Positions 1-9,462 of a stretch of 64,000 nucleotides of DNA are shown here, piece by piece. Within the stretch, counting starts at the first letter, position 1. The number at the start of each line of letters is the position of its first letter. The notes under the pieces were generated by a model, which was not told the DNA's origin, ran no database searches, and saw only the letters and a program-made list of their open reading frames with translations. Both the position numbers and the translations under genes were made by a program. Source of the DNA: JBMNIZ01 sp050951405 (GTDB lineage: Bacteria > Bacillota > DULZ01); the NCBI GenBank assembly GCA_050951405.1, contig JBMNIZ010000002.1, positions 186,001 through 250,000 on the forward strand. The letters are read 5' to 3'.

Positions 1-2252
1 CCCATCTGGAAAATGAGCTGCCCGGCAGCGTCAAAATTTCTACTTTATGGGATCAGGCCGAATACATCGAACTGACCATCCGGAATATGATCGAAAACCT
101 GATTACCGGCGGCTTGTTGGCGGTCCTGATTTTATATGTTTTTCTGCGCAATATCAGGAGCACCCTGGTTGTTGCCATAGCCATGCCCATTTGTGTCATC
201 GTTACCTTTGTCATGGTTTATTTCGGCGGTTTGACTCTGAATATCATGTCCCTGGGTGGCTTGGCCCTGGGCATCGGGATGATGGTGGATAACTCCATCG
301 TCATTTTGGAAAATATTTTCCGGCACCGGGAGGAAGGTCTCGGCAGAAAAGAAGCGGCGATTTTCGGAGCTGATGAGGTCACTTCGGCCATCACGGCGTC
401 TACTTTAACCACTATTGCCGTTTTCTTTCCCATTGTTTTTGTCCAGGGAATTGCTTCCCAGCTGTTCCGTGAGTTGGCAATGACCGTATCTTTTTCCCTG
501 GCGGCTTCTTTGCTGACGGCTTTGACTTTGGTCCCTATGATGTCGGCCCGTTTGTTACGGGTGGTCCGGGCTGATGGGGCCATCAATAACAACAATCACG
601 GGCTGGATCCCGGCTCTTGGCGTTACCGGATTCTGGCCGCCTGGGCCAGAGGGCTGAACCAGCTGAATGTTTATTACCGGCGCCTTTTGGCATGGTCTTT
701 AAAGCACCGGCTACGGGTCATAGTGATTGTGACCTTGATTGTGGTGGGGAGCTTGGCCTTGCTTCCTTTTATCGGGGCCGAGTTTATCCCGGCTATGGAT
801 ATGGGTTATATGGGAGTTAGCGTGAGCCTGCCCTACGGTGCCAAGCTGGAGGAAACGGATAAGATCCTTTCCCGGGTGGAGGATATTTTGCTGGAAACAC
901 CGGAAATAGAGACCATTGCCACCACAGTGGGTTCGGCCACGGGAGCTTACAGCGGCGGGCTGGATATGGGCAGCCCGGAAAACGGGCGAATCGATGTGGT
1001 GTTTAAAGATTTAAAAGATCGAAAGCGCTCCACTTTGGAGGTGGCCGATGAGGTCAGACGAGCTGTGGCGGATATTGCCGGGGCGGAGATCACGGTGGAT
1101 GTGGGGGACGCCGCCTCCCAAATGGGAATGACCCTGGCTCCGGTGGAGGTGATTATTGAGGGAGATGAGCTGCCGGTGCTGACGGCTATCGCCGAGCAGG
1201 TGGAGGAAATTGTCCGGTCCGTTCCCGGCACCCGGGAGGTGGCCAACAGTTACGAGGAAGGACGGCCGGAAGTGCAGATCAGGGTGAACCGGCAGAAAGC
1301 TGCTCAATACGGTCTCAGCGCCGCTCAGGTGGCGGCTTCGGTCCGAACTTCCTTGCAGGGGCAGACAGCCACCCGCTATCATGTAGGCGGGGAAGAAATA
1401 GATGTGCGGGTGGTGCTGGCGGAGGAGTCCAGGCAGAATCTGGCGGATGTGGAGAATATCGAACTCCTAACCCCTTTCGGCTATAAAGTGCCCGTGAAAG
1501 AAGTGGTGGAAATAGAAGTGACTCAAGGGGCCAATGCTATTCAACGCCGAAACCAGACTCGCTTTATTTCGGTTACCGCCCAGATTGCCGGCCGGGATTT
1601 GAACAGCATTATGAAGGATATCCGGGATCAGTTGGGCCAGCTTTCCCTACCGGACGGTTATGCGGTGGATTATGGCGGAGCCACCGAACAGATGACGGAA
1701 GCTTTCGGATCTTTAGGCAAGGCCTTGATCTTGGCCATTGTCCTGATTTATATGATCATGGCGGCCCAGTTCGAATCGCTGTTCCATCCCTTTGTCATCA
1801 TGTTTTCCATGCCGGTTTCGGTGGTGGGAGTGATCTTAAGCCTCTTTTTGACCGGGCGAACTTTAAACGTGATCTCTTTCATCGGGGTCATCATCCTGGC
1901 GGGTATTGTGGTTAACAACGCCATTGTCCTGGTTGATTACATTAATACCTTAAGGCGCCGGGGCATGGAAAGGGACCAGGCAATTCTTGCGGCGGGACCG
2001 GTACGGCTTCGCCCCATCCTGATGACGGCCTTGACCACCATCCTGGCCATGATTCCCTTGGCCATGGGTCTGGGCGAAGGAGGCGAAGCGGGGGCGCCGT
2101 TGGCTACAGCCATTATCGGGGGCTTGACCACATCTACTTTCTTAACGCTGGTTTTAGTGCCGGTGGTTTATTCCCTCTTTGATGACCTGGGCCAAAAAAT
2201 TGCTGCCGGCCTGAGTAAGAAAAAGGAGCAGAAAGCAGAAGCCGGGGTTTGA
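1..2252 (+). CDS. RND-family efflux transporter permease (5' partial)
   Basis: Proton-driven multidrug/lipophile efflux permease of the AcrB/HAE family, acting in the cytoplasmic membrane. The frame is open to the left edge (first whole codon at 3), so roughly the first 290 residues of a usual ~1040 are missing; 749 residues remain. Seen: TM4 proton-relay region GIGMMVDNSIVILENI, a large periplasm-type porter loop, and the matching second-half motif GIVVNNAIVLVDYI. The VDN in place of the proteobacterial VDD is common in Firmicute members. The TolC-like gene starts 46 bases downstream and a TetR gene follows, so this is one efflux operon; a membrane-fusion (AcrA-type) gene probably lies upstream outside the window. 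The substrate cannot be inferred. Confidence 0.95.
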   Translation, partial: HLENELPGSVKISTLWDQAEYIELTIRNMIENLITGGLLAVLILYVFLRNIRSTLVVAIAMPICVIVTFVMVYFGGLTLNIMSLGGLALGIGMMVDNSIVILENIFRHREEGLGRKEAAIFGADEVTSAITASTLTTIAVFFPIVFVQGIASQLFRELAMTVSFSLAASLLTALTLVPMMSARLLRVVRADGAINNNNHGLDPGSWRYRILAAWARGLNQLNVYYRRLLAWSLKHRLRVIVIVTLIVVGSLALLPFIGAEFIPAMDMGYMGVSVSLPYGAKLEETDKILSRVEDILLETPEIETIATTVGSATGAYSGGLDMGSPENGRIDVVFKDLKDRKRSTLEVADEVRRAVADIAGAEITVDVGDAASQMGMTLAPVEVIIEGDELPVLTAIAEQVEEIVRSVPGTREVANSYEEGRPEVQIRVNRQKAAQYGLSAAQVAASVRTSLQGQTATRYHVGGEEIDVRVVLAEESRQNLADVENIELLTPFGYKVPVKEVVEIEVTQGANAIQRRNQTRFISVTAQIAGRDLNSIMKDIRDQLGQLSLPDGYAVDYGGATEQMTEAFGSLGKALILAIVLIYMIMAAQFESLFHPFVIMFSMPVSVVGVILSLFLTGRTLNVISFIGVIILAGIVVNNAIVLVDYINTLRRRGMERDQAILAAGPVRLRPILMTALTTILAMIPLAMGLGEGGEAGAPLATAIIGGLTTSTFLTLVLVPVVYSLFDDLGQKIAAGLSKKKEQKAEAGV

Positions 2253-2298
2253 ACATAGAGTGTCATGGATAATAATGCTCGTCGGGGGAGGATTTATC

Positions 2299-3459
2299 AT
2301 GTGGAGAAAAATAGTGACGGCGGTTTTGATGGGAGTTTTGGTTTTCGGTCTGGGGATGGCTCCGGCTGTAGCCGGGGAGAAGGAAGTGATGCGCCTTTCC
2401 CTGGAGGAAGCCGTGCAATTGGCCTTGGACCGAAATCCGGAAATGGCTTTAAATCAGGAAGCCATTGAGAAGGCCAGAGTGGGGCTGCGGGAGGCCAGGA
2501 GCGCAGCGGACAAGGCCAAGACTGCCCTGGATTTTAGTGCGGCCAACATGGAGCTGCTTTCTGCTGCTTATATCTTGCCAAGACAGGCGGAAATGAATTT
2601 AACCCTGGCGGAATTAGGGGCCTCCTACGCCGAAAAAGGATTGCGTCTCTCGGTGGAAAAGTCTTATTACGATGTCCTGCGGGCGGAAGCGAACCTGGCC
2701 AATAAAGAGGCGGCCCTGGAAAGGGCCAGGGAGCAGCTCCGGCTGGCCCAGGTCAGTTTCCAGGCCGGCATGGTGGCCAAAAATGATGTGACGGGAGCCC
2801 AAGTGGCGCTTGTGGCGGCGGAAGTGGAGCTGGCTTCTGCCCAGAATGAGCTGGACCTGGCCATGATGGAAATGGCCAAGGCTTTGGGCGTGGACCTGGA
2901 GACTCGTTTTGAATTGACCGATAAGTTCAGCTTCAGCCCGGTGGAGGAGCTGGATACGGAGTCTTATATCCAGGAATTGATGGAGACGGATCTGGGCGTG
3001 GTGGCGGCCCGGGAAGGGCTGGCCGTGGCGGAAGTATATTTGGAGCAGGTGGCCAAGATCTATACCCCCAATGTGTATGCTTACCGGAAAGCTGTCCATG
3101 ATGTGGAAAAAGCGAAAATACAGCTGGAGCAGGCGCAGACGGATTTAAGCTTTAATGTTCGGCAGTCCTATTTAAACCTGCGGACAGCGGAAAAAGCCTA
3201 TCTGCTGCTGGAGGAAAATGTGAAGTTTGCCGAGGAAACGGCTCGGCTGGCGTCTCTTCGCTATCAGGCGGGAGTGGCCACCCGTTTGGAGATGGAAAGA
3301 GCTTACGACCAGTTGAATGAAACGGAAGCCCAGCGGTTGAGCATGCTCTATAATTATAATCTGGCCAAATCCCAGCTGGCATACGGCATCTTTATGGGCG
3401 GCGGGCAGGTTTCCGCCGGTGCCGGTGCTGCAGCTGCTCAGGACGGGATGGGATGGTAA
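2299..3459 (+). CDS. TolC-family outer-membrane-efflux-like protein
   Basis: 386-residue exported protein of the TolC/OEP family, the exit-duct partner of RND pumps. It has a signal peptide (MWRKIV, hydrophobic core, cleavage near PAVAG), then two long alpha-helical, Ala/Glu/Leu-rich halves with the family pattern (LSLEEAVQLALDRNPEM near the mature N-terminus and a second helical repeat near residue 290). I chose ATG 2299 because it follows a good ribosome site (gggggagga) and begins directly at the signal peptide; a GTG at 2260 in frame would add 13 unlikely residues. It is slightly shorter than proteobacterial TolC (~450). It overlaps the TetR gene. A TolC-like protein in a spore former that shows no LPS genes here is notable; its location (an outer membrane, or the wall of a monoderm) is unresolved. 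Confidence 0.88.
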   Translation: MWRKIVTAVLMGVLVFGLGMAPAVAGEKEVMRLSLEEAVQLALDRNPEMALNQEAIEKARVGLREARSAADKAKTALDFSAANMELLSAAYILPRQAEMNLTLAELGASYAEKGLRLSVEKSYYDVLRAEANLANKEAALERAREQLRLAQVSFQAGMVAKNDVTGAQVALVAAEVELASAQNELDLAMMEMAKALGVDLETRFELTDKFSFSPVEELDTESYIQELMETDLGVVAAREGLAVAEVYLEQVAKIYTPNVYAYRKAVHDVEKAKIQLEQAQTDLSFNVRQSYLNLRTAEKAYLLLEENVKFAEETARLASLRYQAGVATRLEMERAYDQLNETEAQRLSMLYNYNLAKSQLAYGIFMGGGQVSAGAGAAAAQDGMGW

Positions 3460-4049
3460 TGCAAGAGACAGTTGACAAGAGGACTCAGATCTTAGAAGCG
3501 GCGGTGGCCCTTTTTGCCCGGAAAGGATTTCACCAGGCGACAGTGGAGGAAATCGCCGTCCTGGCCGGAGTGGGCAAGGGGACGGTTTATGAGTATTTCG
3601 AAAGCAAAAAACACCTGTTTCTGGAGATGCTCGCCCATGTGGCTGAGATTTACTACGCTTCTTACCGGGAGCTGCTGAAGACCTGTACGGGGTGCAAGGA
3701 AAAGCTGGAGGTGATTTTTCGCTCCCATTTGCGCTTCATTTATGACCATAGGGACATGGCCAGGCTCATCCTGTATAACCACCACTTTATCGGCGAAGGA
3801 TTGCAGCAGTGGATGGTGGCCAAGGATCAAACCAGGGCCGATCATATGGTTGAAATCCTGGAAGAAGGAGTGAGACAAGGCCAAATTCGCCCGGTGGACT
3901 GCCGAGTGGCAGCCAGGATCATGACCGGGGCTTTATGGAGTATGGCTTATGAACTGGTCTTTTTGCCGGGAGAAAAGAATCTGCAGGAGCTGGAGAAAAA
4001 GGCCATCGATGTTTTCTGGCGGGGCCTGTCTCCGGTAGACTGCGGTTAG
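3453..4049 (+). CDS. TetR/AcrR-family transcriptional regulator
   Basis: Likely ligand-responsive repressor of the efflux operon it ends. The N-terminal ~55 residues form the TetR helix-turn-helix (ATVEEIAVLAGVGKGTVYEY, followed by FESKKHLF); the C-terminal ~140 residues are helical and would bind ligand and dimerise. The length of 198 residues is normal. The start overlaps the end of the TolC-like gene (ATG 3453 or ATG 3459), which implies translational coupling. A terminator-like hairpin follows at 4068. The link to the pump is inferred from operon position only. Confidence 0.9.
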   Translation: MVMQETVDKRTQILEAAVALFARKGFHQATVEEIAVLAGVGKGTVYEYFESKKHLFLEMLAHVAEIYYASYRELLKTCTGCKEKLEVIFRSHLRFIYDHRDMARLILYNHHFIGEGLQQWMVAKDQTRADHMVEILEEGVRQGQIRPVDCRVAARIMTGALWSMAYELVFLPGEKNLQELEKKAIDVFWRGLSPVDCG

Positions 4050-4067
4050 ATGCACGGAAGTTAAAAA

Positions 4068-4098
4068 TGCCCCTGTGAGGGCAGTTTTCTTTTTTTCT
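4068..4098 (+). terminator. Rho-independent terminator after the efflux operon
   Basis: Short stem TGCCC / GGGCA with a 5-6 base loop, followed by a T-rich run (gttttcttttttt). It sits 18 bases after the TetR stop codon, where an operon end is expected. Confidence 0.7.
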
Positions 4099-4200
4099 GG
4101 AACTAAAGGAGATCATCTTCCGTCTATAGAATCATGGTAAGAGCGTTTTTTGGGAAATATTTCCCTGGAAGATGGCCGGAGTGTAAAGGAGTCCTTTTGC

Positions 4201-7200
4201 ATGAAAGATCTGCTACATAGAAAATATACGGTGACGGTTCCCGCCTTGATAATTTTTGTTTTTTTCTTCTATTGCTCGGCGACTCCCGTGGCGGCCCTGT
4301 CCGATGTGGAAGGCCACTGGGCCTGGGAAGATATCGCTTTGCTGCAGGCCAAGGGCATCGTGGGCGGATACCCCGACGGCACTTTCCGGCCGGAAAGGGG
4401 TGTGACCAGAGCCGAGTTTGCCTGCCTGGTGGTGGCTGCCTTGGGGATGGAGGACAGCGCCTGGGCCCTGGAAAAGGGCAGCCAACTTTTCCGGGATGTG
4501 CCTTTAAGCCATTGGGCCAATGGATATATCCAGCTGGCCTGGGAGTTGGGAGTGGTGAGCGGTTATAAGGACGGGAATTTTCGCCCGGAGCAGGTGATCC
4601 GCCGGGATGAAATCTCATCCATGCTGGTACGGGCTTTAAGGTATATCGGTAACGGCGAGGAAGTAAGAGAATATCGGGACTGGGAAAGCATTCCCAGCTG
4701 GGCCAGGGAGAGCGCCCGCCTGGCCACCCTTTGGGGGCTGGTGAACGGGTACGAAGACGGGACTTTCCGGGCGGGGGAAGCGGTCACCCGGGCTCAGGCG
4801 GCGGTTTTCATCAATCGTTTGATGGCCCAAAGGGGTTCTTCTTTTGATTTTTACGGCAAGCTCACCTCTCTGTCCCGGGGAGAATTGGTCATGGAAATCG
4901 GGGGCCTGTCGCAGCGAATGCCCTTGGAAGAGGATTCTTTTATCTTTGCGGGGGGAAAGGCGCAGGATTTGTCAGCTGCAGGCCGGACCCTGCCCCGGGA
5001 AGGGATGGTGGTCTTAAATAAAGAAGGAAAGGTGGCTTTTATCAAGCTTCTCTCCCAGGCGCCGGAAGAAAATATTCTCCTGGCCTGGCAAGCTCTTCCG
5101 GGAGAGAAAATGGAAACAGCGGCCAGAAGAAATTACGGCCTTTTAGATTACCGGCTGGAAGATGATGGGGGACTGCCCCTGGGGGAGAGCAGGGAGCCTT
5201 GGCACAGTTTGGAGATAACCAGAGAGGAATTGGGAGCCGCTGCTTTGCAGGGGGAGACCGGGGCCGACGGGAGCGGTGAGATCATCGCCATTATCGACAG
5301 CGGTGTGGATCCGGGACACCCGGATTTACAGGAGACCACCGGCGGCCAAAGGAAAATTGTTGATTGGGTCAATTTAACCGCTGAGGGAAGAGTGGAGCTG
5401 GCGGGGAGCGTTTCCGCCGGCAGCAGCCGTTTTAATCACCAGGGAGTGACCTACAATTTGGGGAAGCTTTCTTCCCGCAGCGGCATTTTAAAATACGGTT
5501 TTTTATCGGAGGAGGAGCAGCAGGTTGATTTTAACCTGGATGGCAAGAAGGACGCCTTATTCCTGGTGGTAGCGGCGGACAGCCGGGTCAAGGGAGTTTA
5601 CGACACAATTATAGTCGATACCAACGGAGACCGGAGCCTGGAGGGCGAGGAAGCTTTACAGCTGTTCCATGTGGCCGGGCAAGTGGGGTTTTTCCCGGGT
5701 CCTTACGACAACATGTTTAATTTTGTATTGGCGGAGATTGACGCCGGTGGAGCTTTTGCGGTGCTGGGCTATGACCAGATCGGCCACGGCACCCAGGTGG
5801 CAGGGGTGGCCGCTGCCAATGGGAAGATCAAAGGAGTGGCTCCCGGCGCCCAGCTGCTGGTGATTAAGGTGCTGGATGCCCGGGGAGAGACTGAATGGGA
5901 CCGGTTGGAAAAGGGCATTCGCTATGCCGCCGAGCACGGCGCCACGGTGATCAATTTGAGCTTAGGCTATTATCAGGATGAATCGTCAGGGAATAATACC
6001 TTGACCCGTCTGGTGGATGATTTGTCCAAGCAGGGGATTGTGTTCACGATTGCCGCCGGCAACCAGGGGCCGGGAGTGGGAACCATGGCCACCCCCGGCA
6101 ACGCCAGGACGGCCATCAGCGTGGGCGCCTACATTACCTCCCAGATGTGGGAGAACGATTACGGCTATCAGGTGAGGAGCCCCAGCCTTTGGTACTTCAG
6201 TTCAGCGGGACCCCGGCAGGACGGCCTGCTGGTGCCCACGGTGGTGGCTCCCGGCAGCGCCGTTTCCACCTGGCCCTTGGCTGCGGGGGACGGTTACAAG
6301 CTGGGGGAGGGGACCAGTATCGCGGCGCCCCATGCGGCTGGAGCGGCGGCACTGCTTTTGGAAAGCGCCCGCCGCCAGGGGATTTCCGTGGATCCGGAAA
6401 TGATCAAAAGAGCCATGACCATGGGTGCCAAGGAGTTTCCGGGTTTTAGCGGGGCGGAAGTAGGTTACGGCATCTTGGACGTGGGCGAGGCCTGGCGTCA
6501 CCTGCGCCGCCTGGAGAAGCAAGTTTTCTTGCGGGGTTATACTTACAACCGGCGTCTGGGTTTTGGGGAAGGCTTTTACTCCAGGGAGATCCTGCCCGGC
6601 CAGGTTCCTTTCCGCATCGCCAATCAGAGCAGCGATCATCAGGTCCTGTTCTGGAGATCTTCGGCCGACTGGTTGAAGCCCTGGCTGCAGATGACGGCCC
6701 TGCCCCGGGGCACCTGGCGGGAAATACCCGTAGATTATTTACTTCCCCAGGAACCGGGGATTTACACGGCTTTTCTCCGGGGTGATCTGTTGGGCACATA
6801 CGGTCCCGATGTGGATTTGGTAGCCACCATTATCAAACCCTATGCCCTGGACAAAGACAACGGCTACCGGCAGGAGTTCACCGAAAGTTTGCCTGCCGGC
6901 CAGTTCAGCCGCTATTTTTTCAAGGTGCCGGCGGGGACGGCCGTGCTCCAAGCCCTGCTGTCCGTGCCCGGGGAAAGCGGCCTTTACCGGGGCAGAGTGC
7001 GGATGCATTTGATCAGACCGGACGGAGTGCAGCAGGAGATGACGGATTGGGTCGGTCTGGCTCCCGAAGGAACGCCCAATCGAGAATGGGCCAATCTGAT
7101 GGTGGAGAATCCAGAACCGGGTACCTGGGAGCTGGTGGTCTACAGCTCGGCGGCCCTGTCCGTTTATGGGAGGGAGGATTCCCATTATCGGCTAAGGGTA

Positions 7201-7449
7201 CAGCTGGCCGGAGTGGAGGAAAAGCCGCCGGTCCAGGCCGGGAGCAGGTATCTTTTGGGAGCGGTGCCCAAAAAACTGGTGCCGGGTGTCCTCAACTACC
7301 TGACCGTAACGGTCCGGGATAAGGACAATTTAAAACCCATAGACGGAATGCTGACCATTAACGGGCAGCTTTATCAGATAAAAAAAGGCCGGGTTACCTT
7401 GACGGTAAGACCGGAGGCGGAAGACATGGTGTTGGAGATCGGGTTGTAA
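4201..7449 (+). CDS. SLH-domain subtilisin-like (S8) serine protease
   Basis: 1082-residue exported protease tethered to the cell surface. It has a signal peptide (about residues 1-32), three SLH domains (about 34-82, 97-150 and 158-210) that bind pyruvylated wall polysaccharide, a linker, and a peptidase S8 domain with the catalytic triad D366 (AIIDSGVDPGHPD), H529 (GHGTQVAGV) and S706 (GTSIAAPHAAG), plus oxyanion N621 (AAGNQGPG). About 160 residues separate Asp and His, far more than in subtilisin, so an inserted domain lies there. The C-terminal ~350 residues look like beta-sandwich modules. ATG 4201 has AAAGGAG upstream; an in-frame upstream ATG (4150) would put 17 residues before the signal peptide. 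The gene is monocistronic. CsaB, needed for SLH anchoring, is encoded 2 kb downstream. Confidence 0.93.
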   Translation: MKDLLHRKYTVTVPALIIFVFFFYCSATPVAALSDVEGHWAWEDIALLQAKGIVGGYPDGTFRPERGVTRAEFACLVVAALGMEDSAWALEKGSQLFRDVPLSHWANGYIQLAWELGVVSGYKDGNFRPEQVIRRDEISSMLVRALRYIGNGEEVREYRDWESIPSWARESARLATLWGLVNGYEDGTFRAGEAVTRAQAAVFINRLMAQRGSSFDFYGKLTSLSRGELVMEIGGLSQRMPLEEDSFIFAGGKAQDLSAAGRTLPREGMVVLNKEGKVAFIKLLSQAPEENILLAWQALPGEKMETAARRNYGLLDYRLEDDGGLPLGESREPWHSLEITREELGAAALQGETGADGSGEIIAIIDSGVDPGHPDLQETTGGQRKIVDWVNLTAEGRVELAGSVSAGSSRFNHQGVTYNLGKLSSRSGILKYGFLSEEEQQVDFNLDGKKDALFLVVAADSRVKGVYDTIIVDTNGDRSLEGEEALQLFHVAGQVGFFPGPYDNMFNFVLAEIDAGGAFAVLGYDQIGHGTQVAGVAAANGKIKGVAPGAQLLVIKVLDARGETEWDRLEKGIRYAAEHGATVINLSLGYYQDESSGNNTLTRLVDDLSKQGIVFTIAAGNQGPGVGTMATPGNARTAISVGAYITSQMWENDYGYQVRSPSLWYFSSAGPRQDGLLVPTVVAPGSAVSTWPLAAGDGYKLGEGTSIAAPHAAGAAALLLESARRQGISVDPEMIKRAMTMGAKEFPGFSGAEVGYGILDVGEAWRHLRRLEKQVFLRGYTYNRRLGFGEGFYSREILPGQVPFRIANQSSDHQVLFWRSSADWLKPWLQMTALPRGTWREIPVDYLLPQEPGIYTAFLRGDLLGTYGPDVDLVATIIKPYALDKDNGYRQEFTESLPAGQFSRYFFKVPAGTAVLQALLSVPGESGLYRGRVRMHLIRPDGVQQEMTDWVGLAPEGTPNREWANLMVENPEPGTWELVVYSSAALSVYGREDSHYRLRVQLAGVEEKPPVQAGSRYLLGAVPKKLVPGVLNYLTVTVRDKDNLKPIDGMLTINGQLYQIKKGRVTLTVRPEAEDMVLEIGL

Positions 7450-7490
7450 AAATTGTTTCCCCGTCTCCTTTTTTTCCTCCGGGGAAATAC

Positions 7491-7519
7491 TTGAGACAGG
7501 TGGGAAATCCTGTTAGAAT
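7491..7519 (+). promoter_or_regulatory. Sigma-A-type promoter for the DUF5693-csaB operon
   Basis: TTGAGA, 17-base spacer, TAGAAT, 30 bases before the ATG at 7549. A hairpin (TTTCCCCG / CGGGGAAA, 7456-7487) with a T-rich loop precedes it and may help end the upstream transcript. Confidence 0.6.
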
Positions 7520-7548
7520 CAGAGACAGCGTGGGCGGAAAGGAATGGA

Positions 7549-9462
7549 ATGATATTGAGAAAAGCTTTGAGTATCCTTTTAGTTTTGACAATTACCCTTT
7601 CGGTTCTGGTTTCATTTTTTCCGGCTTGGCAGAGGGTGTCCCTGGAGAGGGCCAATCGCCAGTTGGAACTGGCTGTGGAGTATGGGGAGTTGGAACGCCT
7701 CAGCCGCTGGGCCGGGATGGAAGTGGAGGAAGTCCTCCGATTACTGCAAAGGCAGGGTGTGACCGGTGTCTTATTTAAAGAGGAAAATCTGGCCGACCTG
7801 GCCACCCGTCAGCTTTGGATCAGAACAGGTGGCGAGCTGCTGGCCGCAGGGGAAGGGGCCGGGATTCCGCCGGAGGAGATTGTATCTGATTATACATATA
7901 TTCTCACCTGGGATGAGGAGCTGGCGAACAGGCTCAAGGGGCACATCAGCCTGAAGGGGGGCCCGGCCCGGCTTCTGGAAGGGGAAGGATTATACCTGGT
8001 GGAGACCCGGCTCAGTCAGGCGGAATTGAAAATTTTGGGACTGGGATTCAGCCGGGAAGGGCTGACCTTAGCCCGAGCAGCCGGTTTGAATATTCTCCTG
8101 CAAATCCAGAGCTGGCCCCAGGCCTCCCCGGAGAAAGTGGGAGAGCTGATCTCCCTTTTGGGGCAGGAGGAAGGACTGATTGCGCTGCTTTTCAATGACG
8201 GCATCTTGCCGGGCTATCCGGATTCTTTGCCTGTCTTGGCGGAGTCCATCCGACAGTTGGATGTGCCGGTGGGCATTATTGAGTTTTTCCCCCAGGCGGG
8301 CCTGGATAGCTTAGTGCAGAGCTTAGGGAAGAAGGCGGTCCGCCTCCATGCCATTTCCGACCGGGAAATGGCGGGGAAGATGACACCCCAGCGGGGGGTG
8401 GAGCGTTTTGCCCTGGCGGCAGCGGAAAGAAACAATCGGATTCTTCTGGCCCGCTTCTTTTTCAAGCCGGAAATCAGGGATTTGCTGGCTTATAATTTAA
8501 ACTATATGGGGAGTCTCTCTGCGGCTTTGAAAAACCAGGGTTTCACTTTCGGTCCGGCGGTGCCTTTCGGCAGCCTGCCTGTTTCACGTCTCTCCCTGTT
8601 CCTGATCGGCTTGGGAGTCATCGCCGGAGGCGTTTTCCTCTGCCATTGGCTGATGCCGGCCAGATGGGCTTTCATTTTGGGGGCCTTGGGCTTTTTGGGC
8701 TGGCTGGCGATTTTGGCTTTAGGCCGGATTGATGAAGGGCGGCTGTTGATGGCACTGGGGGCGGTGGTGATCTACCCCACCCTCTCGGTGGCCTCCGCTT
8801 TGGGAAAGGAAGGGGCCGGATTGGGCAGGAGCATTTATCTTCTCCTGCGCACTTCTCTTTTTTCCTTGATCGGAGCCGTCCTCCTGGTGGGATTGCTGGC
8901 TGATGTGGGTTTTATGCTGAAAATTGAGCAATTCCGAGGGGTGAAACTGGCCCACGTCCTGCCCTTGCTTCTGCTGGTGACCATTTTCCTCTTGCGGGAG
9001 GAAAAGAGGAATTGGCTGAGGACCGGACTGGAATGGCTGCAGGCCAGGATTTCTGTGGGCTGGGCCCTTTTGGCGGCGGTTTTAGCCCTGGCCCTGGCGG
9101 TTTATGTGCTGAGGACCGGTAACGAGGCGGCGGTTGTTTCCGGGCTGGAACTGGAAATCAGGTCCTGGCTGGACCGGGTTTTGCTTGTCCGGCCCCGGAC
9201 CAAGGAGTTTTTGATTGGACATCCTCTGTTGATGCTGAGTTTTTATCTGGGTTACCGGCACCGGTATTTGCCCCTGGTGCTCTTGGGAGCCATCGGACAG
9301 GTGTCCCTGGTCAACACTTTTGCCCATGTGCATACCCCTTTGGCGGTATCTTTCTTCCGGACTTTTAATGGGCTGTGGCTGGGGATGCTGGGGGGAATCG
9401 CCTTGATCGCGGTTTACCGGCTGTTGGCGGCCTGGGGAAAGAGGGTAATCAATGACCAGTAA
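7549..9462 (+). CDS. DUF5693 family membrane protein
   Basis: 637-residue polytopic membrane protein. There is one N-terminal TM segment (about residues 5-27), a soluble extracytoplasmic domain of about 320 residues, then roughly eight or nine TM segments from residue ~350 to the end. This matches the DUF5693 family, which I recall as the usual neighbour of csaB in Clostridia; no enzymatic function is established. The gene overlaps csaB by 11 bases, so the two are co-translated, and a role in making, moving or pyruvylating the secondary wall polymer is a reasonable inference. The ATG follows a modest AAAGGA site. Confidence 0.8.
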   Translation: MILRKALSILLVLTITLSVLVSFFPAWQRVSLERANRQLELAVEYGELERLSRWAGMEVEEVLRLLQRQGVTGVLFKEENLADLATRQLWIRTGGELLAAGEGAGIPPEEIVSDYTYILTWDEELANRLKGHISLKGGPARLLEGEGLYLVETRLSQAELKILGLGFSREGLTLARAAGLNILLQIQSWPQASPEKVGELISLLGQEEGLIALLFNDGILPGYPDSLPVLAESIRQLDVPVGIIEFFPQAGLDSLVQSLGKKAVRLHAISDREMAGKMTPQRGVERFALAAAERNNRILLARFFFKPEIRDLLAYNLNYMGSLSAALKNQGFTFGPAVPFGSLPVSRLSLFLIGLGVIAGGVFLCHWLMPARWAFILGALGFLGWLAILALGRIDEGRLLMALGAVVIYPTLSVASALGKEGAGLGRSIYLLLRTSLFSLIGAVLLVGLLADVGFMLKIEQFRGVKLAHVLPLLLLVTIFLLREEKRNWLRTGLEWLQARISVGWALLAAVLALALAVYVLRTGNEAAVVSGLELEIRSWLDRVLLVRPRTKEFLIGHPLLMLSFYLGYRHRYLPLVLLGAIGQVSLVNTFAHVHTPLAVSFFRTFNGLWLGMLGGIALIAVYRLLAAWGKRVINDQ

